NCBI RefSeq assembly: GCF_025499605.1
Contig: NZ_JAFMVC010000014.1
Coordinates: 62,001-126,000 of the forward strand
Direction: 5' to 3'
Source: Carboxylicivirga litoralis
Lineage (GTDB): Bacteria > Bacteroidota > Bacteroidia > Bacteroidales > Marinilabiliaceae
DNA length: 64,000 nt
Shown: piece after piece, positions 17,347-27,499 of the stretch
Layout of the letters: each line of letters starts with the position of its first letter
Numbering within the stretch: the stretch's first letter is position 1
The notes under the pieces: model-generated
What the model was told of the DNA's origin: nothing
The model's input: only the letters and a program-made list of their open reading frames with translations
Databases searched by the model: none
Program-made: the position numbers and the translations under genes

Positions 17347-18951
17347 CTGGTATTGTTTATTGGCTTTTAATTGTTCCAGGTAGGCTAATGATTGTGTATC
17401 ATCAATTGCCTTTTGTTTACTTAAAATGTCAATTAAACTTTGCCGAACAGAAACGGCCAGTTTGTCTTTGCTACCACAAACGTAAATAATAGCACCTTGC
17501 TCAAGCCAGCTAATAATATCTTTGGCTTGCTGTTCAATCACATGATTGACATATACTTTGTTCTTTTGGTCTCTCGAAAAAGCGGTACTCAATTTGTTAA
17601 GCACACCACTTTGCTGATAGCTTTGTAATTCCTCTTCATAAAGGAAATCGGTTTGACGATGACGCTCACCAAATATCAACCAGTTTTTTCCCTTGGCTTT
17701 TTTGGCTGCTCTTTCTTGCAGAAAACCACGGAAAGGAGCAATGCCGGTTCCAGCGCTAATCATAATTACAGGCTTATCATCTTCATCCGGCAATCTGAAT
17801 TTATTAATCGTTTCAAGGGTGACTGGCACCATATCGCCAACATCGAGGCGGTTCCAAAGAAAAGACGAACAAACACCATTGCGCATTCGCTGTTTGTTTT
17901 TGTTCTCAATAATCTTAACCGTTATATCGGCCTGTTCGCCCACATGTTCCCTGCTGGAAGCAATGGAATAGAGGCGTTGACCAAGTTTACGCAGGATACT
18001 TAGAAACTGTTCAACATTAAGCTCTCCCGGAAAGTCACTCACTAAATCAATTATGTCGTGTTCTTCAGTATATGCTTCCAGTTTCTTATTGTCTTCAATT
18101 AGTTTGTTAAGCTCCATATTATCAACTATGGCAGCATAATTACGAACAACTAAAGGCGTTATTAATGTCAGCTCATAATCGTGGATTAAAACATCCTTCA
18201 GTAAGCGTGTTCTTTCTTTATCTTTTACCGGATAGGCTTTGTCAAAGTTGAGTGTTTTTAATAGCTCATCTACCAAACTACGCGAATTTGTTCCATAAAC
18301 ACCAATGGCATCTCCCGGCAGATAATTAATGCCTGAATTTTTGAGCGACAGGCTAACATGCAACACTTTCTTACTACTATCCTCAGCCGTTAGCATCTCT
18401 TTATGTAATAATTCAGCTTTATAAGCAGAATTGGAATGGTCATCGAGTTTCAAATCAAAAACAAATCCTTCTTTCACCGTTTTATTAGCCACAGTCAGGT
18501 GCTTTTCAAATGCTTTAATGACATCTAATACCCAGTTTTTTGCTGTCTCTTCAAAATCAATGTCACATTTGACTAGTGGTAACTGGCGTTTGCCTCCAAG
18601 CGTTTCAAAACGTCGATCAATATCCTCACCAGTCTGGCAGAAATAACGATAACTGCTATCGCCAAGCCCAAGCACGGCATAATTGGCTGTAATATGCAAG
18701 TTTGTGTGCTTGTGAATGTATTCATGGAAATCTTCGGCTTGCACAGGCGGTTCACCTTCGCCATGTGTGCTGACGATTACAAGCAGGTTTTCTATTTGAG
18801 ATAGTTCTGTAAAATCCATGTCTTGCATATCTCTTAATATGGAGGTGTATCCAAGACTCTGAGCATACTCATGTGCCAATGTGGCTACGGCTTTTGAGTT
18901 ACCCGTGCGACTACCGTAAAGAATGTATAAACTGTTTTCAAATGTATCCAT
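17332..18951 (-). CDS. CysJ-like diflavin reductase (NADPH-sulfite reductase flavoprotein type)
   Basis: A 539-residue cytoplasmic protein with three modules: an FMN-binding flavodoxin domain (about 8-150, with GSRTGNSK and STHGEGEPP), an FAD-binding ferredoxin-reductase-like domain (about 165-390, with RLYSIASS and GVCSSFLW), and a NADPH-binding domain (with MISAGTGIAPFRGFLQER, and a YVCGSK motif near the end). The C-terminus YQEEVY resembles the aromatic tail of CysJ. The normal partner, the CysI hemoprotein, is not adjacent. It could pass electrons to another acceptor, possibly the convergent radical SAM enzyme or another flavin/heme protein, but that is a guess from position. Confidence 0.85.
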   Translation of the reverse strand: MDTFENSLYILYGSRTGNSKAVATLAHEYAQSLGYTSILRDMQDMDFTELSQIENLLVIVSTHGEGEPPVQAEDFHEYIHKHTNLHITANYAVLGLGDSSYRYFCQTGEDIDRRFETLGGKRQLPLVKCDIDFEETAKNWVLDVIKAFEKHLTVANKTVKEGFVFDLKLDDHSNSAYKAELLHKEMLTAEDSSKKVLHVSLSLKNSGINYLPGDAIGVYGTNSRSLVDELLKTLNFDKAYPVKDKERTRLLKDVLIHDYELTLITPLVVRNYAAIVDNMELNKLIEDNKKLEAYTEEHDIIDLVSDFPGELNVEQFLSILRKLGQRLYSIASSREHVGEQADITVKIIENKNKQRMRNGVCSSFLWNRLDVGDMVPVTLETINKFRLPDEDDKPVIMISAGTGIAPFRGFLQERAAKKAKGKNWLIFGERHRQTDFLYEEELQSYQQSGVLNKLSTAFSRDQKNKVYVNHVIEQQAKDIISWLEQGAIIYVCGSKDKLAVSVRQSLIDILSKQKAIDDTQSLAYLEQLKANKQYQEEVY

Positions 18952-19050
18952 TGCAGATGTGGTTTAATCATTCAAGGAACTACATCCGAAAAAGTTCAGT
19001 CAAATAGTATTTTGTAGTTGAGAAGATGAAAAATCACTATTTATAAATGT

Positions 19051-19114
19051 TGTTTCACGCAAAGTAACGCCAGGCACGCAAAGATGAAAAGTGTGCTTCT
19101 TCAAAACTTTGCGG
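19051..19114. repeat. Degenerate ACGCAAAG-type palindromic remnant
   Basis: The interval contains two copies of ACGCAAAG (near 19057 and 19076) and an inverted copy near 19107. It looks like a decayed version of a Bacteroidota intergenic palindrome. It lies between the diflavin reductase start and the propeller gene end; no other feature is seen there. Confidence 0.35.
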
Positions 19115-19158
19115 CCATTGCATTTTTTATTCATTGTGTGCTTAGCAAGAACTTATTT

Positions 19159-22100
19159 TTATGGCAATGGCATTCCCTCTATCCAGGGGCCATCGTTTTC
19201 TAACAGTAATTGCATTATTTGTTTAAACTCTACTTCTGTTATTTGTTGAATGTCAGTTTTAATAGTCGTTATTTCTTTCTGCGCAATAGCCAGATTCTGG
19301 CGTTGAGTAGCAGTTGGGCCATAAGTGTTATTCGCAATGTTAAAAGCAGCAACCTGCAAGCGACTGTTGACAGTTGGTTTTGTTTTTTCACCTACCAGGT
19401 TCTTGTTTCTATCACCATTAAGTGCCTCATCGATGTCAAAAAGTTGCTGTTTTAACTCGTGTAAACGTGTTTCCAGCTCACCGGGTTCCAGCTTCGAATG
19501 TTGTGCCGATTGTCGCAAGGCTTCCAATTGTTTAAAGGCTGTTTTAAGGGTTTTGTTAATGGCTGAAAGCTCCTGCTGGCTTGCCTGTAGCTCTTTTATG
19601 TATTCATTAATTGCCGTCTCAGGCTGTGCTTCCAGATGTCCTTTATTCAATGCTTGAACACTGACATTCACTGGCGCTGATAAATCCCTGACAGAACCAT
19701 TCGACTCAAGGGATAAGCTGGCTGTGTAATCGCCCGATGGAACGAGGTAACCACTGGTATTGCCACTTGCTTGTCCGGGTTTAATAGTTGCCGGAGAAGC
19801 GTAGCGTAAATCCCAGGCTAACCTATGAAATCCTTTGCCTGTGGGAGCTCTCAGACGGCGAATAAAACGGCCATTTTCGTCGCTAATGCTGAGCCAGAGT
19901 TTGGTGGTGTCTTCACGCGCTTCAGCTGCCAGGTGCTCCCAGCCTGGAAATGATACTGTATCACCTTCTTTAAGAGTTTTCTGCTCTGCTTTTTGTCGCT
20001 GTTGACTCATTAAGGGGTAATCTTCTTTGAGGTAATATGTAAAAACGGCTCCAAATTCAGGATTGGGAGCTGTGTAGAAACCTGCTCCCTGGGAGCCTTT
20101 ACCTTGCATGGTCATGTCAGGACGAGGAATGTACTTTAAAGCAGTTCGGGTGGGGAAGAGGGTGGCTTCTTCATTCAGCTGTTCTTCTGTCACATGGCGT
20201 AAGGCTGTGTAATCATCCAATACATAAAAGCCGCGACCAAAGGAAGCTCCCACTAAATCATTCTCTCTTCGCTGAATAGCAATATCACGGAAGGAGATGG
20301 TTGGCACATTACCTTTTAGCTGTACCCAATTTTCACCACCATCGATGGTAAAATACAGTCCGAATTCTGTTCCAAGGAAGCACAGTGCTGGTTTGACATG
20401 GTCTTGTACAAAACGCCAGACAAGTGTCTGTTCAGGCAGGTTACCAGTCATTGATTTCCACGATTTTCCCTTGTCAGTACTTTTATACAAATAGGGTTTG
20501 AAATCGCCATACTTATGGTTGTCAAGTGCTACATACACCGTATTAACATCAAATAAATCGGCTTTAATATCATTGACAAAAGCAGTGGCCGGCACTCCCG
20601 GCAGTTTGTTTATGAGTATGGTTCGCCAGTTGTCTCCACCATCTTCGGTGATGCTAATCTGACCATCGTCTGTTCCAGCATAAATCAAGCCTTCCTGCAA
20701 AGGCGATTCAGCCAGTGATGTGATGGTGTTATAAGTTGACATGGCATATAAATCCCAGGCATTGTCCCAGCTTTGTGTATTACCCATAATAGACAGGCTC
20801 AGTCGTTCTTCGTTTTTAGTCAAATCACCTGAAATGGGTGTCCAGCTGTCGCCCCGGTCGTCGGAACGCCAAACACGCTGTGAAGCAAAATACAGTCGGC
20901 TTGGTTGGTGTGGGCTAACCAATATAGGAGCATCCCAGTTGTAACGTTCAAATGGTTCACCTTCTAACGGTTGAGGTTGGATATGTACAATTTCGCCTGT
21001 CGTTTTATCGACTCGCACCAGGTTACCTTCTTGCCATTCGCAATAGACAATATTGGGGTTGCCTGGTTCAGTAGCAGGCTGGTGTCCATCGGCAAAAAGG
21101 GTGATGTACCAATCGGCATTGGTGATACCATTGGCTTTATCGGTGCGCGATGGTCCGCCTTGTGTATTGTTATCCTGTGTGCCACCATAAATATTGTAGA
21201 ATGGCTCAGCATCATCAACCGCCACTTTATAAAACTGTGTGATTGGCAGGTTAGAAACATAGCGCCAGTTTTTCGTATTGTCAAAGCTTTCGTATAATCC
21301 GCCATCGGTACCTACCAGCAAGTAGTTGGGGTCATTCTTTTTGAAAGCAATAGCATGGTTGTCAGAGTGCTTGTGCTGTTCCGCCATGGGCTTAAAGGTT
21401 TGGCCTCCATCACTTGAAACCTGCATGCGCACATCAACCAGGTAAAGCTTATCGAACTGATGTGGACAGGCATATAATTCCTGGTAATAATGTGGACCTG
21501 TGGCTCCCGATACGGCATCCGACATTTTAACCCATGATGCGCCTCTGTTGCTGGAGCGATAAACACCACCCTTACGATGGTTCAATTCAATAGCGGCATA
21601 AATAATGTCTGGCTGTTGTGGCGATATGGCCAAGCCAATTTTTGCCATGTTACCATCGGGCAGCCCTTTCGATAGTTTTTGCCAAGTTTCGCCACCATCA
21701 TCAGAACGATAAATGGCTGTGCCGGGGCCACCTCCCAGATAAGCTGCCACATTACGGTGCCGCTGCCACGTTGCCGCATAAAGTCGGTTAGGATTTCGTG
21801 GGTCAATCAGTATGTCTGTTGCGCCAAGCCATTCGGTGTCACCAAGTGTCTGTTGCCAGGTTTGACCACCATCACTTGATTTGTAGATGCCACGTTCGCC
21901 GCCTTTGTTCCATAACGGGCCTTGCACTGCTACCCAAATAATATCTGAATTATCAGGGTGAACAATGATTTTGGATATGTGCTGTGATGTTTTTAACCCC
22001 ATGTTGGTCCAGGAAGCACCATCATCTTCACTTTTGTAAATACCATCGCCAAAACCAACATGGCGACCACCAACATTCTCACCGGTTCCCAACCATATTA

Positions 22101-22416
22101 CATGGTGGTTATTGGGGTCGAGGGTGATACATCCGGTTGAATAGACCTTATGATTGTCGAAGATAGGTTGCCAGGTTGTACCTGCATTCACGGTTTTCCA
22201 AACGCCACCCGAGCCAACAGCTATATACCAGGTATTCTCTTGTTCGGGATGAATGGCAATATCTGCAATACGTCCCGACATCAGCGCCGGACCAATACTG
22301 CGCAATTTCAAGCCTGTAAACGTGGTGTCGTTTAGTAATGATTGTGCTGTTAAGGCAAATGAGAAAGTTAACAGCAATAAAGAAAGGACGAGTCCTTTTT
22401 CTTTCGTTCTTTTCAT
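19159..22416 (-). CDS. Secreted BNR/VPS10-like beta-propeller protein
   Basis: A 1085-residue exported protein. The signal peptide covers the first 25 residues (MKRTKEKGLVLSLLLLTFSFALTAQ). The next 650 residues are built of repeated Asp-box/BNR segments of the form S-x-D-x-G-x-x-W (for example KSEDDGASW, KSSDGGQTW, RSDDGGETW, RSSNRGASW, KSTDKGKSW), typical of the sortilin/VPS10-type propellers often called glycosyl hydrolases. After about residue 760 a carbohydrate- or protein-binding-like beta region with LRRLRAPTG and a helical tail (residues 930-1085) follow. Whether it has hydrolase activity cannot be judged, since no catalytic motif is evident. It is 171 bases downstream of the DPP-IV-type gene, after a terminator, so it is transcribed separately. 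Confidence 0.85.
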   Translation of the reverse strand: MKRTKEKGLVLSLLLLTFSFALTAQSLLNDTTFTGLKLRSIGPALMSGRIADIAIHPEQENTWYIAVGSGGVWKTVNAGTTWQPIFDNHKVYSTGCITLDPNNHHVIWLGTGENVGGRHVGFGDGIYKSEDDGASWTNMGLKTSQHISKIIVHPDNSDIIWVAVQGPLWNKGGERGIYKSSDGGQTWQQTLGDTEWLGATDILIDPRNPNRLYAATWQRHRNVAAYLGGGPGTAIYRSDDGGETWQKLSKGLPDGNMAKIGLAISPQQPDIIYAAIELNHRKGGVYRSSNRGASWVKMSDAVSGATGPHYYQELYACPHQFDKLYLVDVRMQVSSDGGQTFKPMAEQHKHSDNHAIAFKKNDPNYLLVGTDGGLYESFDNTKNWRYVSNLPITQFYKVAVDDAEPFYNIYGGTQDNNTQGGPSRTDKANGITNADWYITLFADGHQPATEPGNPNIVYCEWQEGNLVRVDKTTGEIVHIQPQPLEGEPFERYNWDAPILVSPHQPSRLYFASQRVWRSDDRGDSWTPISGDLTKNEERLSLSIMGNTQSWDNAWDLYAMSTYNTITSLAESPLQEGLIYAGTDDGQISITEDGGDNWRTILINKLPGVPATAFVNDIKADLFDVNTVYVALDNHKYGDFKPYLYKSTDKGKSWKSMTGNLPEQTLVWRFVQDHVKPALCFLGTEFGLYFTIDGGENWVQLKGNVPTISFRDIAIQRRENDLVGASFGRGFYVLDDYTALRHVTEEQLNEEATLFPTRTALKYIPRPDMTMQGKGSQGAGFYTAPNPEFGAVFTYYLKEDYPLMSQQRQKAEQKTLKEGDTVSFPGWEHLAAEAREDTTKLWLSISDENGRFIRRLRAPTGKGFHRLAWDLRYASPATIKPGQASGNTSGYLVPSGDYTASLSLESNGSVRDLSAPVNVSVQALNKGHLEAQPETAINEYIKELQASQQELSAINKTLKTAFKQLEALRQSAQHSKLEPGELETRLHELKQQLFDIDEALNGDRNKNLVGEKTKPTVNSRLQVAAFNIANNTYGPTATQRQNLAIAQKEITTIKTDIQQITEVEFKQIMQLLLENDGPWIEGMPLP

Positions 22417-22523
22417 GCTTATGTATTGAAGGTGAGTGATAAAGTAGAGTAAATATACTAAGAATTGTTGGAATGTTTAATTGCTGAAAAGTATTGAAAG
22501 AATGATTTGGTAAGTGTTTGCAT

Positions 22524-22563
22524 AAAAAAACGCCCCACTTCAAAAAAAATATGAAGCAGGGCG
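22524..22563 (-). terminator. Intrinsic terminator of the DPP-IV-type peptidase gene
   Basis: Reading the minus strand, a 12-base imperfect stem (9 of 12 paired, arms near 22531-22542 and 22552-22563) is followed by a run of seven T residues (22524-22530). It lies 25 bases past the stop codon. Confidence 0.8.
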
Positions 22564-22587
22564 CTTAACACTATATATACACAAACT

Positions 22588-24927
22588 TTACGGTAAATCT
22601 AAATCTACATTGTTACGATAATCGCCTAATAAATGCTCCGAAAAATGATACCAAATCATCTTTTCGAAATAAGGTGAATATTGTGAAAAACCATGTCGTA
22701 CATTCGGGATAATCATAAAATCGAAACGCTTCCGTGCATCCATTAAGGCCTTTACAACACGCATGGTATTAGCCGGATGTACATTGTTGTCAATTTCGCC
22801 GTGTACCAGCATTAGATGACCTTTCAGGTTCCTTGCAATCGTTGGATTGGTTGGTATTTTACTCTTGAACGTTATCTCGTATTCATCGTCAGGGCTATCA
22901 ACTTTTGTTGAGTCTTTCACTTCTTCTTGCTTCTTAATCTTTTTCTTCACCTCTTTAACGCCGTGATGCGTTTCGCCCCACCATTTATTATAGATGTTGT
23001 TATCGTGGTTTCCAGCCGATGAAACAGCGGCTTTGTAAAAATCAGGGTAAGCAAACATGGCAGCTGTTGACATAAAGCCTCCGCCACTATGGCCGAAAAT
23101 ACCAACCTTATTAATGTCGATGTAATCGTAACGGTTGGCCAGTTGCTGCAGTGCAAACATATCGTCTTTTAAAGCATAATCGCGCAGGTTATCGTAACCA
23201 TAGGTGTGATAATATTTATGACGTTTAGGACTACCGCCGCGGTGACCAACAGAAACCACTACAAATCCTAATTGAGCCAGCGCTGTATTATAGCGCGCAG
23301 TAACCGTGAAGTCGCGTACCACAGCCTCTGTTTGGGGACCTGGGTAAACGTATGAAATAACTGGGTATTTTCTGGTTGAATCAAAATCGAAAGGTTTCCA
23401 GATTACACCGTGCAAGTCCGTAACACCATCATCGGCTTTCACTACAAACTTCTCAGGGAAGCTCCAGCCCAATTCTTTTACGCGTGATAGGTCCATCGTC
23501 TCCAGTTCCATAATAATGGCACCATTTTTATCGCGCACCACAGCTTTAGGCGCCAGGTCAACACGTGAGTAGTTATTCACAAAATAGTTGGCATGTTTGT
23601 CGGTTTTAGGCATGCTAAAATGGTGGTTTGCTTCTTCTGGGGTGATAGTGCGTGTGTTGCTGCCATCGAAACTGGTACGGTAGTATATGTCGTAGTACGG
23701 GTCATAACCTTTCTCCTTGCCATAGGCCGGGTAATAAAGCGTATTAGAAGCTGTATCAATTCTGGCCACTTGCCCTACTACATAATTGCCTTTCGTAATC
23801 TGGTTTTTCAGGTTGCCATCGGCATCGTAGCGGTAAAGTTGTCCCCAGCCAGTTCGTTCCGACCACCAGATAAACTCTTGTCCTTCGTTAATAACATGAA
23901 GCTGGTTCATCTGATCGTTAAAGTAAGGTTTAGACTTTTCGCTAAACAAAGGTTTTACATCGCCTGTAGATGTGTTTACTTTCACCAATTCCAGCTCGTC
24001 ACAGGTACGTTTTTTACGTATAACGAATAAGTTATCCGATGTTTTGGACGGACGGTAAGTACGGATGCTTTGGTCTTTCCATTTGCTCAAATCTGGTTTA
24101 GTCCAGTTCTCTGATGCTATATCATAAATCTCCAAATGTGGAATGCCAATGTGTTCATCGCCCGGCATGGCGTATTTATACGTTTCTACCGTTGGCCGCG
24201 GATTGGCTACAGAGTTGACAACCGCCATCTCCTTAACTTTACGCATGTCATAACGAACGGTGTAGAATTTTTTCTCATCCTTAAACCAGTAGACCCAGGC
24301 TTTTAAACGCTTATCGCTTGTCGTGTCGCCCCCTTTGCTTTGATAACTGAACCAGCGTGTACCATCAGTTGTTAGTTGTGTTTCAGTGCTATCTGTATCA
24401 TCGGCACGCATCATATACAAGTTGTGCTGGCGCGCAAAAACAATGTATGTACTATCCGGTGAATAACTCTTCCATTTGTGTTTGGTTTCCTTTTTAACCG
24501 TATCGATTTTACTCACCCATTTGGTGCGCATGTTGTAATTAAATTTCAAATCGTCCATCTCAAAGGTGAAGCTTGATTGGCTGTTTTTTTCAAACTCAAT
24601 CTTTTTGATTGGCAGGTCGTTGACATTGTATGGTTTGTGAGTGATGGCAGTTACTTTCGAGGCCAGATCATTGTTGTCGAACAAAGGCTTTTTCATGCGC
24701 TTATCCGGGTCGACAAACCAAAAGAAATTGCCATCAGATGTTTTGTAACTGTACCAGAATAGGTGGCTGTTTTCAATCCAGTTGGGGTTAACGCGGCTCG
24801 AACCAATGTATTTTTTAACATTGTCTTTGGTAAACTTGTTAGCCAGCTCAAAATTGGCCGTTTGTGCAGATGTAGAAAGTGATGCTAACAGAAAAACAGA
24901 CATTAGCAACAGAAAGTGTTTCTTCAT
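22588..24927 (-). CDS. Secreted S9-family (DPP-IV-like) peptidase
   Basis: About 779 residues from the ATG at 24927. That start gives a normal signal peptide (MKKHFLLLMSVFLLASLSTSAQ); the upstream in-frame Met would bury it. Residues 25-540 form a beta-propeller of the DPP-IV N-terminal type. The C-terminal alpha/beta-hydrolase domain has the nucleophile motif GHSGGG, the Asp loop HGEIDNNVHP and the His motif RHGFS. A charged insertion rich in Lys and Glu sits between the nucleophile and the Asp loop. It would cleave dipeptides from peptides outside the inner membrane. A close upstream -7-like box is not exact (TACTTTCG at 24953-24960, minus strand). Confidence 0.9.
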   Translation of the reverse strand: MKKHFLLLMSVFLLASLSTSAQTANFELANKFTKDNVKKYIGSSRVNPNWIENSHLFWYSYKTSDGNFFWFVDPDKRMKKPLFDNNDLASKVTAITHKPYNVNDLPIKKIEFEKNSQSSFTFEMDDLKFNYNMRTKWVSKIDTVKKETKHKWKSYSPDSTYIVFARQHNLYMMRADDTDSTETQLTTDGTRWFSYQSKGGDTTSDKRLKAWVYWFKDEKKFYTVRYDMRKVKEMAVVNSVANPRPTVETYKYAMPGDEHIGIPHLEIYDIASENWTKPDLSKWKDQSIRTYRPSKTSDNLFVIRKKRTCDELELVKVNTSTGDVKPLFSEKSKPYFNDQMNQLHVINEGQEFIWWSERTGWGQLYRYDADGNLKNQITKGNYVVGQVARIDTASNTLYYPAYGKEKGYDPYYDIYYRTSFDGSNTRTITPEEANHHFSMPKTDKHANYFVNNYSRVDLAPKAVVRDKNGAIIMELETMDLSRVKELGWSFPEKFVVKADDGVTDLHGVIWKPFDFDSTRKYPVISYVYPGPQTEAVVRDFTVTARYNTALAQLGFVVVSVGHRGGSPKRHKYYHTYGYDNLRDYALKDDMFALQQLANRYDYIDINKVGIFGHSGGGFMSTAAMFAYPDFYKAAVSSAGNHDNNIYNKWWGETHHGVKEVKKKIKKQEEVKDSTKVDSPDDEYEITFKSKIPTNPTIARNLKGHLMLVHGEIDNNVHPANTMRVVKALMDARKRFDFMIIPNVRHGFSQYSPYFEKMIWYHFSEHLLGDYRNNVDLDLP

Positions 24928-24952
24928 AAGATTTTGATTAATGTATGAACGA

Positions 24953-24960
24953 CGAAAGTA
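24953..24960 (-). promoter_or_regulatory. Possible -7 box for the DPP-IV-type peptidase
   Basis: The minus strand reads TACTTTCG, one base away from the Bacteroidota -7 consensus TAnnTTTG, 26 bases before the chosen start. No clear TTG is found at the expected -33 position. Confidence 0.3.
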
Positions 24961-25211
24961 CATATTCTTTAGATATTCTTTTATGATATTTCTTTCGTTT
25001 CCTTTTGAATCTATTGTTTTATAATGATGAAATTGTTTGGAGCATTTAAGGATGGTGTTCGAATGTGAACATTGATTTGCACTAAAACGAACGTAGAAAC
25101 AGAATGTTCAAAATACTCTTTAAGTATAATTTGCTGAAAATTATATTTATAACAATTTAGGTATGCTTGTTGCTTAAATAGGCGCAATCCAAATATCTAA
25201 ATCTCAATAAT

Positions 25212-27461
25212 ATGAAACTAACCAAACAGTCTATTATTATTTTTCTTGTTTCTCTGGCATTAATATCGATGGAAATTATCTGGTCCAGGGTTTTTTCCGC
25301 CGAGTATTTTTACACCTTTGCTTTTCTGGTCTTAAGTATCAGTATTCTGGGGCTCGGCCTTGGGGCATTGACAGTGCGCCTGAGCAAGCGCTTAGCTGCT
25401 AAAGAAAGTTATGGTTGTTTGTTAAGTTTAACGGGGTTATTAATGCTGGCAGGGCCGCCTGCAGTCTTGTATCTTCAACTAGATTTCTCACAGTTGCTTA
25501 GTAGTTATTGGATGTTGCTTAAGTTATTAGCCACTATTTTAATACTGGGAAGCTCATTCTTCACAGGAGGTATGGTGCTCAGTGGTATTTTCAGAAAATC
25601 ACATCAATCAATGCCGCAACTTTACATGGCCGATTTAGTGGGAGCTGCCTTAGGGGTTGTTTTTGCCGTGCTGTTAATGAACACAATTGGAACGGGTAAA
25701 GCGGCTTTACTGGTAGTCATTCCTGTTTTGATAGCGTCTTTAATTTCTTTCAATACTTGGTTCAAAGCGATTCCCCTTTTGTTGTTACTATCAGCGTTTG
25801 TTGTGCTGCCAAAGAGTTCAAGCATTCTAAAAAGTGCTAAAGAGGACAGGGCTGAGGTGATTTATTCACATTGGGATGCGATGGCTCGTTTAAAGGTTTA
25901 CAAGTATAGCGACGATTACTGGGGCTTAAATATTGATAACGCTGCCAATTCGCCAGTCATTGGTTTTGATGGTAATTTTAACCGTCCCGATTCCTTGAAA
26001 ATTCCTTTTGCAATACCTGCAGCAGGTTTAACCAAACGCTTTGATAACTGTCGCTTTTTATCCTTAGGTGCCGGAGGCGGTGGTGATGTTTTGATGGCTT
26101 TGCAAGATGGTGCGGCTGAAGTGCATGCTGTTGAAGTCAATCCGTATATTAATAAAATGATGACGGAAGGTTTCTTGCGTGAGTTTTCGGGCGATTTATA
26201 CAACGATGAGCGTGTTAAAGTTGTGAGTGAAGATGCACGGGCATATGTTCGACGCTATGATAATTACTTTGATGTCATTTACTCGTTGAGTTCAAATAGT
26301 TTTGCGGCTCTGGCTTCTGGTTCATTTGCGCTGGCAGAGAATTACCTGTTTACTACCGAAGCTTTTCGCGATTATTATAAGGCTTTGTCAGAAGATGGTT
26401 TTCTATTGATGGAGCATCAGTTTTATGTATCGCGAATGGTTTCTGAAATATTAGATGCACTAGAAGATGAGGGCATTGAAAACCCCAGAGCCCATTTAGC
26501 TGTTTACCATCTTCCAACAATGCGTCGTCATTTGATATTGTTGGGTAAACAGCCACTTGATGAGGCAACTATTCAAAGTGCAATTCATGAAACCAATCAG
26601 GAGAATTATGCCTTTTTCAGACAATTATATCCGGCAGTTGACTCTGTCAAAGACAATCGTATTAATCAAATCATCGAAAAGGGTTGGAAGAATGTTCAGT
26701 CCACAGCTTCTACTAATTTGTCACCATGTACTGATAATCGCCCATTTACAGGTCAGTTGGGAATGATGAAGAACTTCTCTTTTGACCGCGTAAAAAAGCG
26801 ATTAGTGCCATACGAATTCCAGGGTTTTCCCCTTTCCATTGTTATTGTTCTGGTCATCCTGGCCATCGTAAGCTTAGTGGTGCTGCCTCTTAATCTTCTA
26901 CCGTATTTTAAAAAAGGTAATAAGTTTAAAGCGGCCGGTTGGCTTTATTTCTTCACTATTGGTGTTGCTTTTATGGCTGTTGAAGTCATATTAATACAGC
27001 AATTCACTCTGTTTATAGGCTCTTCGTCCTACACTTTTATGACATTATTGTTTGTGCTATTGGCAAGTTCTGGGATGGGTAGTTTCTTCAGTACACGTTT
27101 TAAAAACTACGTGCCTTTTGTGGTTATTGCCGTTTGGTTGTTATTTAATATTTTGTTCTATTCGCAGGTAGTTACACTTTTGGGCGGATTGGGCTTGTTC
27201 TGGCGTATTGTCATTACGTGTCTGTTAGTGGCACCATTAGGCTTTTTTATGGGCATGCCTTTCGTGAAAGGAAGCGCGAAAGCAGGCGAATTAGTCGATT
27301 GGGGGTTTGCCATTAATGGTGCAGCATCAGTTATTGGTAGTACTTTGGTGTTGATTCCCGTGTTTGTTTATGGTTTTAATTATGGCTTGATAATGGCTGG
27401 TATATTCTATTTGCTGGCATGGTGGTTATTGGGCAGGCATTTTATTTTTAATTCTAAGTAA
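25212..27461 (+). CDS. Membrane-embedded spermidine-synthase-like protein
   Basis: A 749-residue protein. Six or seven helices at the N-terminus (residues 5-200, including GLGLGALTVRLSKR), a spermidine-synthase-like Rossmann domain in the centre (about 215-420) and five or six more helices at the end (540-745). The central domain has the SAM/decarboxy-SAM binding motif GAGGGGD (286-292) and AVEVNP (306-311). The catalytic-Asp position of true aminopropyltransferases falls at FDVIYSLSSN (353-362), where no Asp is seen, and a GSFALAENYLFTTEAF segment follows. So it is a spermidine-synthase fold with doubtful polyamine-making activity. Comparable membrane-fused proteins are common and poorly characterised. 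Confidence 0.8.
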   Translation: MKLTKQSIIIFLVSLALISMEIIWSRVFSAEYFYTFAFLVLSISILGLGLGALTVRLSKRLAAKESYGCLLSLTGLLMLAGPPAVLYLQLDFSQLLSSYWMLLKLLATILILGSSFFTGGMVLSGIFRKSHQSMPQLYMADLVGAALGVVFAVLLMNTIGTGKAALLVVIPVLIASLISFNTWFKAIPLLLLLSAFVVLPKSSSILKSAKEDRAEVIYSHWDAMARLKVYKYSDDYWGLNIDNAANSPVIGFDGNFNRPDSLKIPFAIPAAGLTKRFDNCRFLSLGAGGGGDVLMALQDGAAEVHAVEVNPYINKMMTEGFLREFSGDLYNDERVKVVSEDARAYVRRYDNYFDVIYSLSSNSFAALASGSFALAENYLFTTEAFRDYYKALSEDGFLLMEHQFYVSRMVSEILDALEDEGIENPRAHLAVYHLPTMRRHLILLGKQPLDEATIQSAIHETNQENYAFFRQLYPAVDSVKDNRINQIIEKGWKNVQSTASTNLSPCTDNRPFTGQLGMMKNFSFDRVKKRLVPYEFQGFPLSIVIVLVILAIVSLVVLPLNLLPYFKKGNKFKAAGWLYFFTIGVAFMAVEVILIQQFTLFIGSSSYTFMTLLFVLLASSGMGSFFSTRFKNYVPFVVIAVWLLFNILFYSQVVTLLGGLGLFWRIVITCLLVAPLGFFMGMPFVKGSAKAGELVDWGFAINGAASVIGSTLVLIPVFVYGFNYGLIMAGIFYLLAWWLLGRHFIFNSK

Positions 27462-27499
27462 ATAAGCTTTTCTTTAAGTAAAGAATAACTTCCTGAGCT

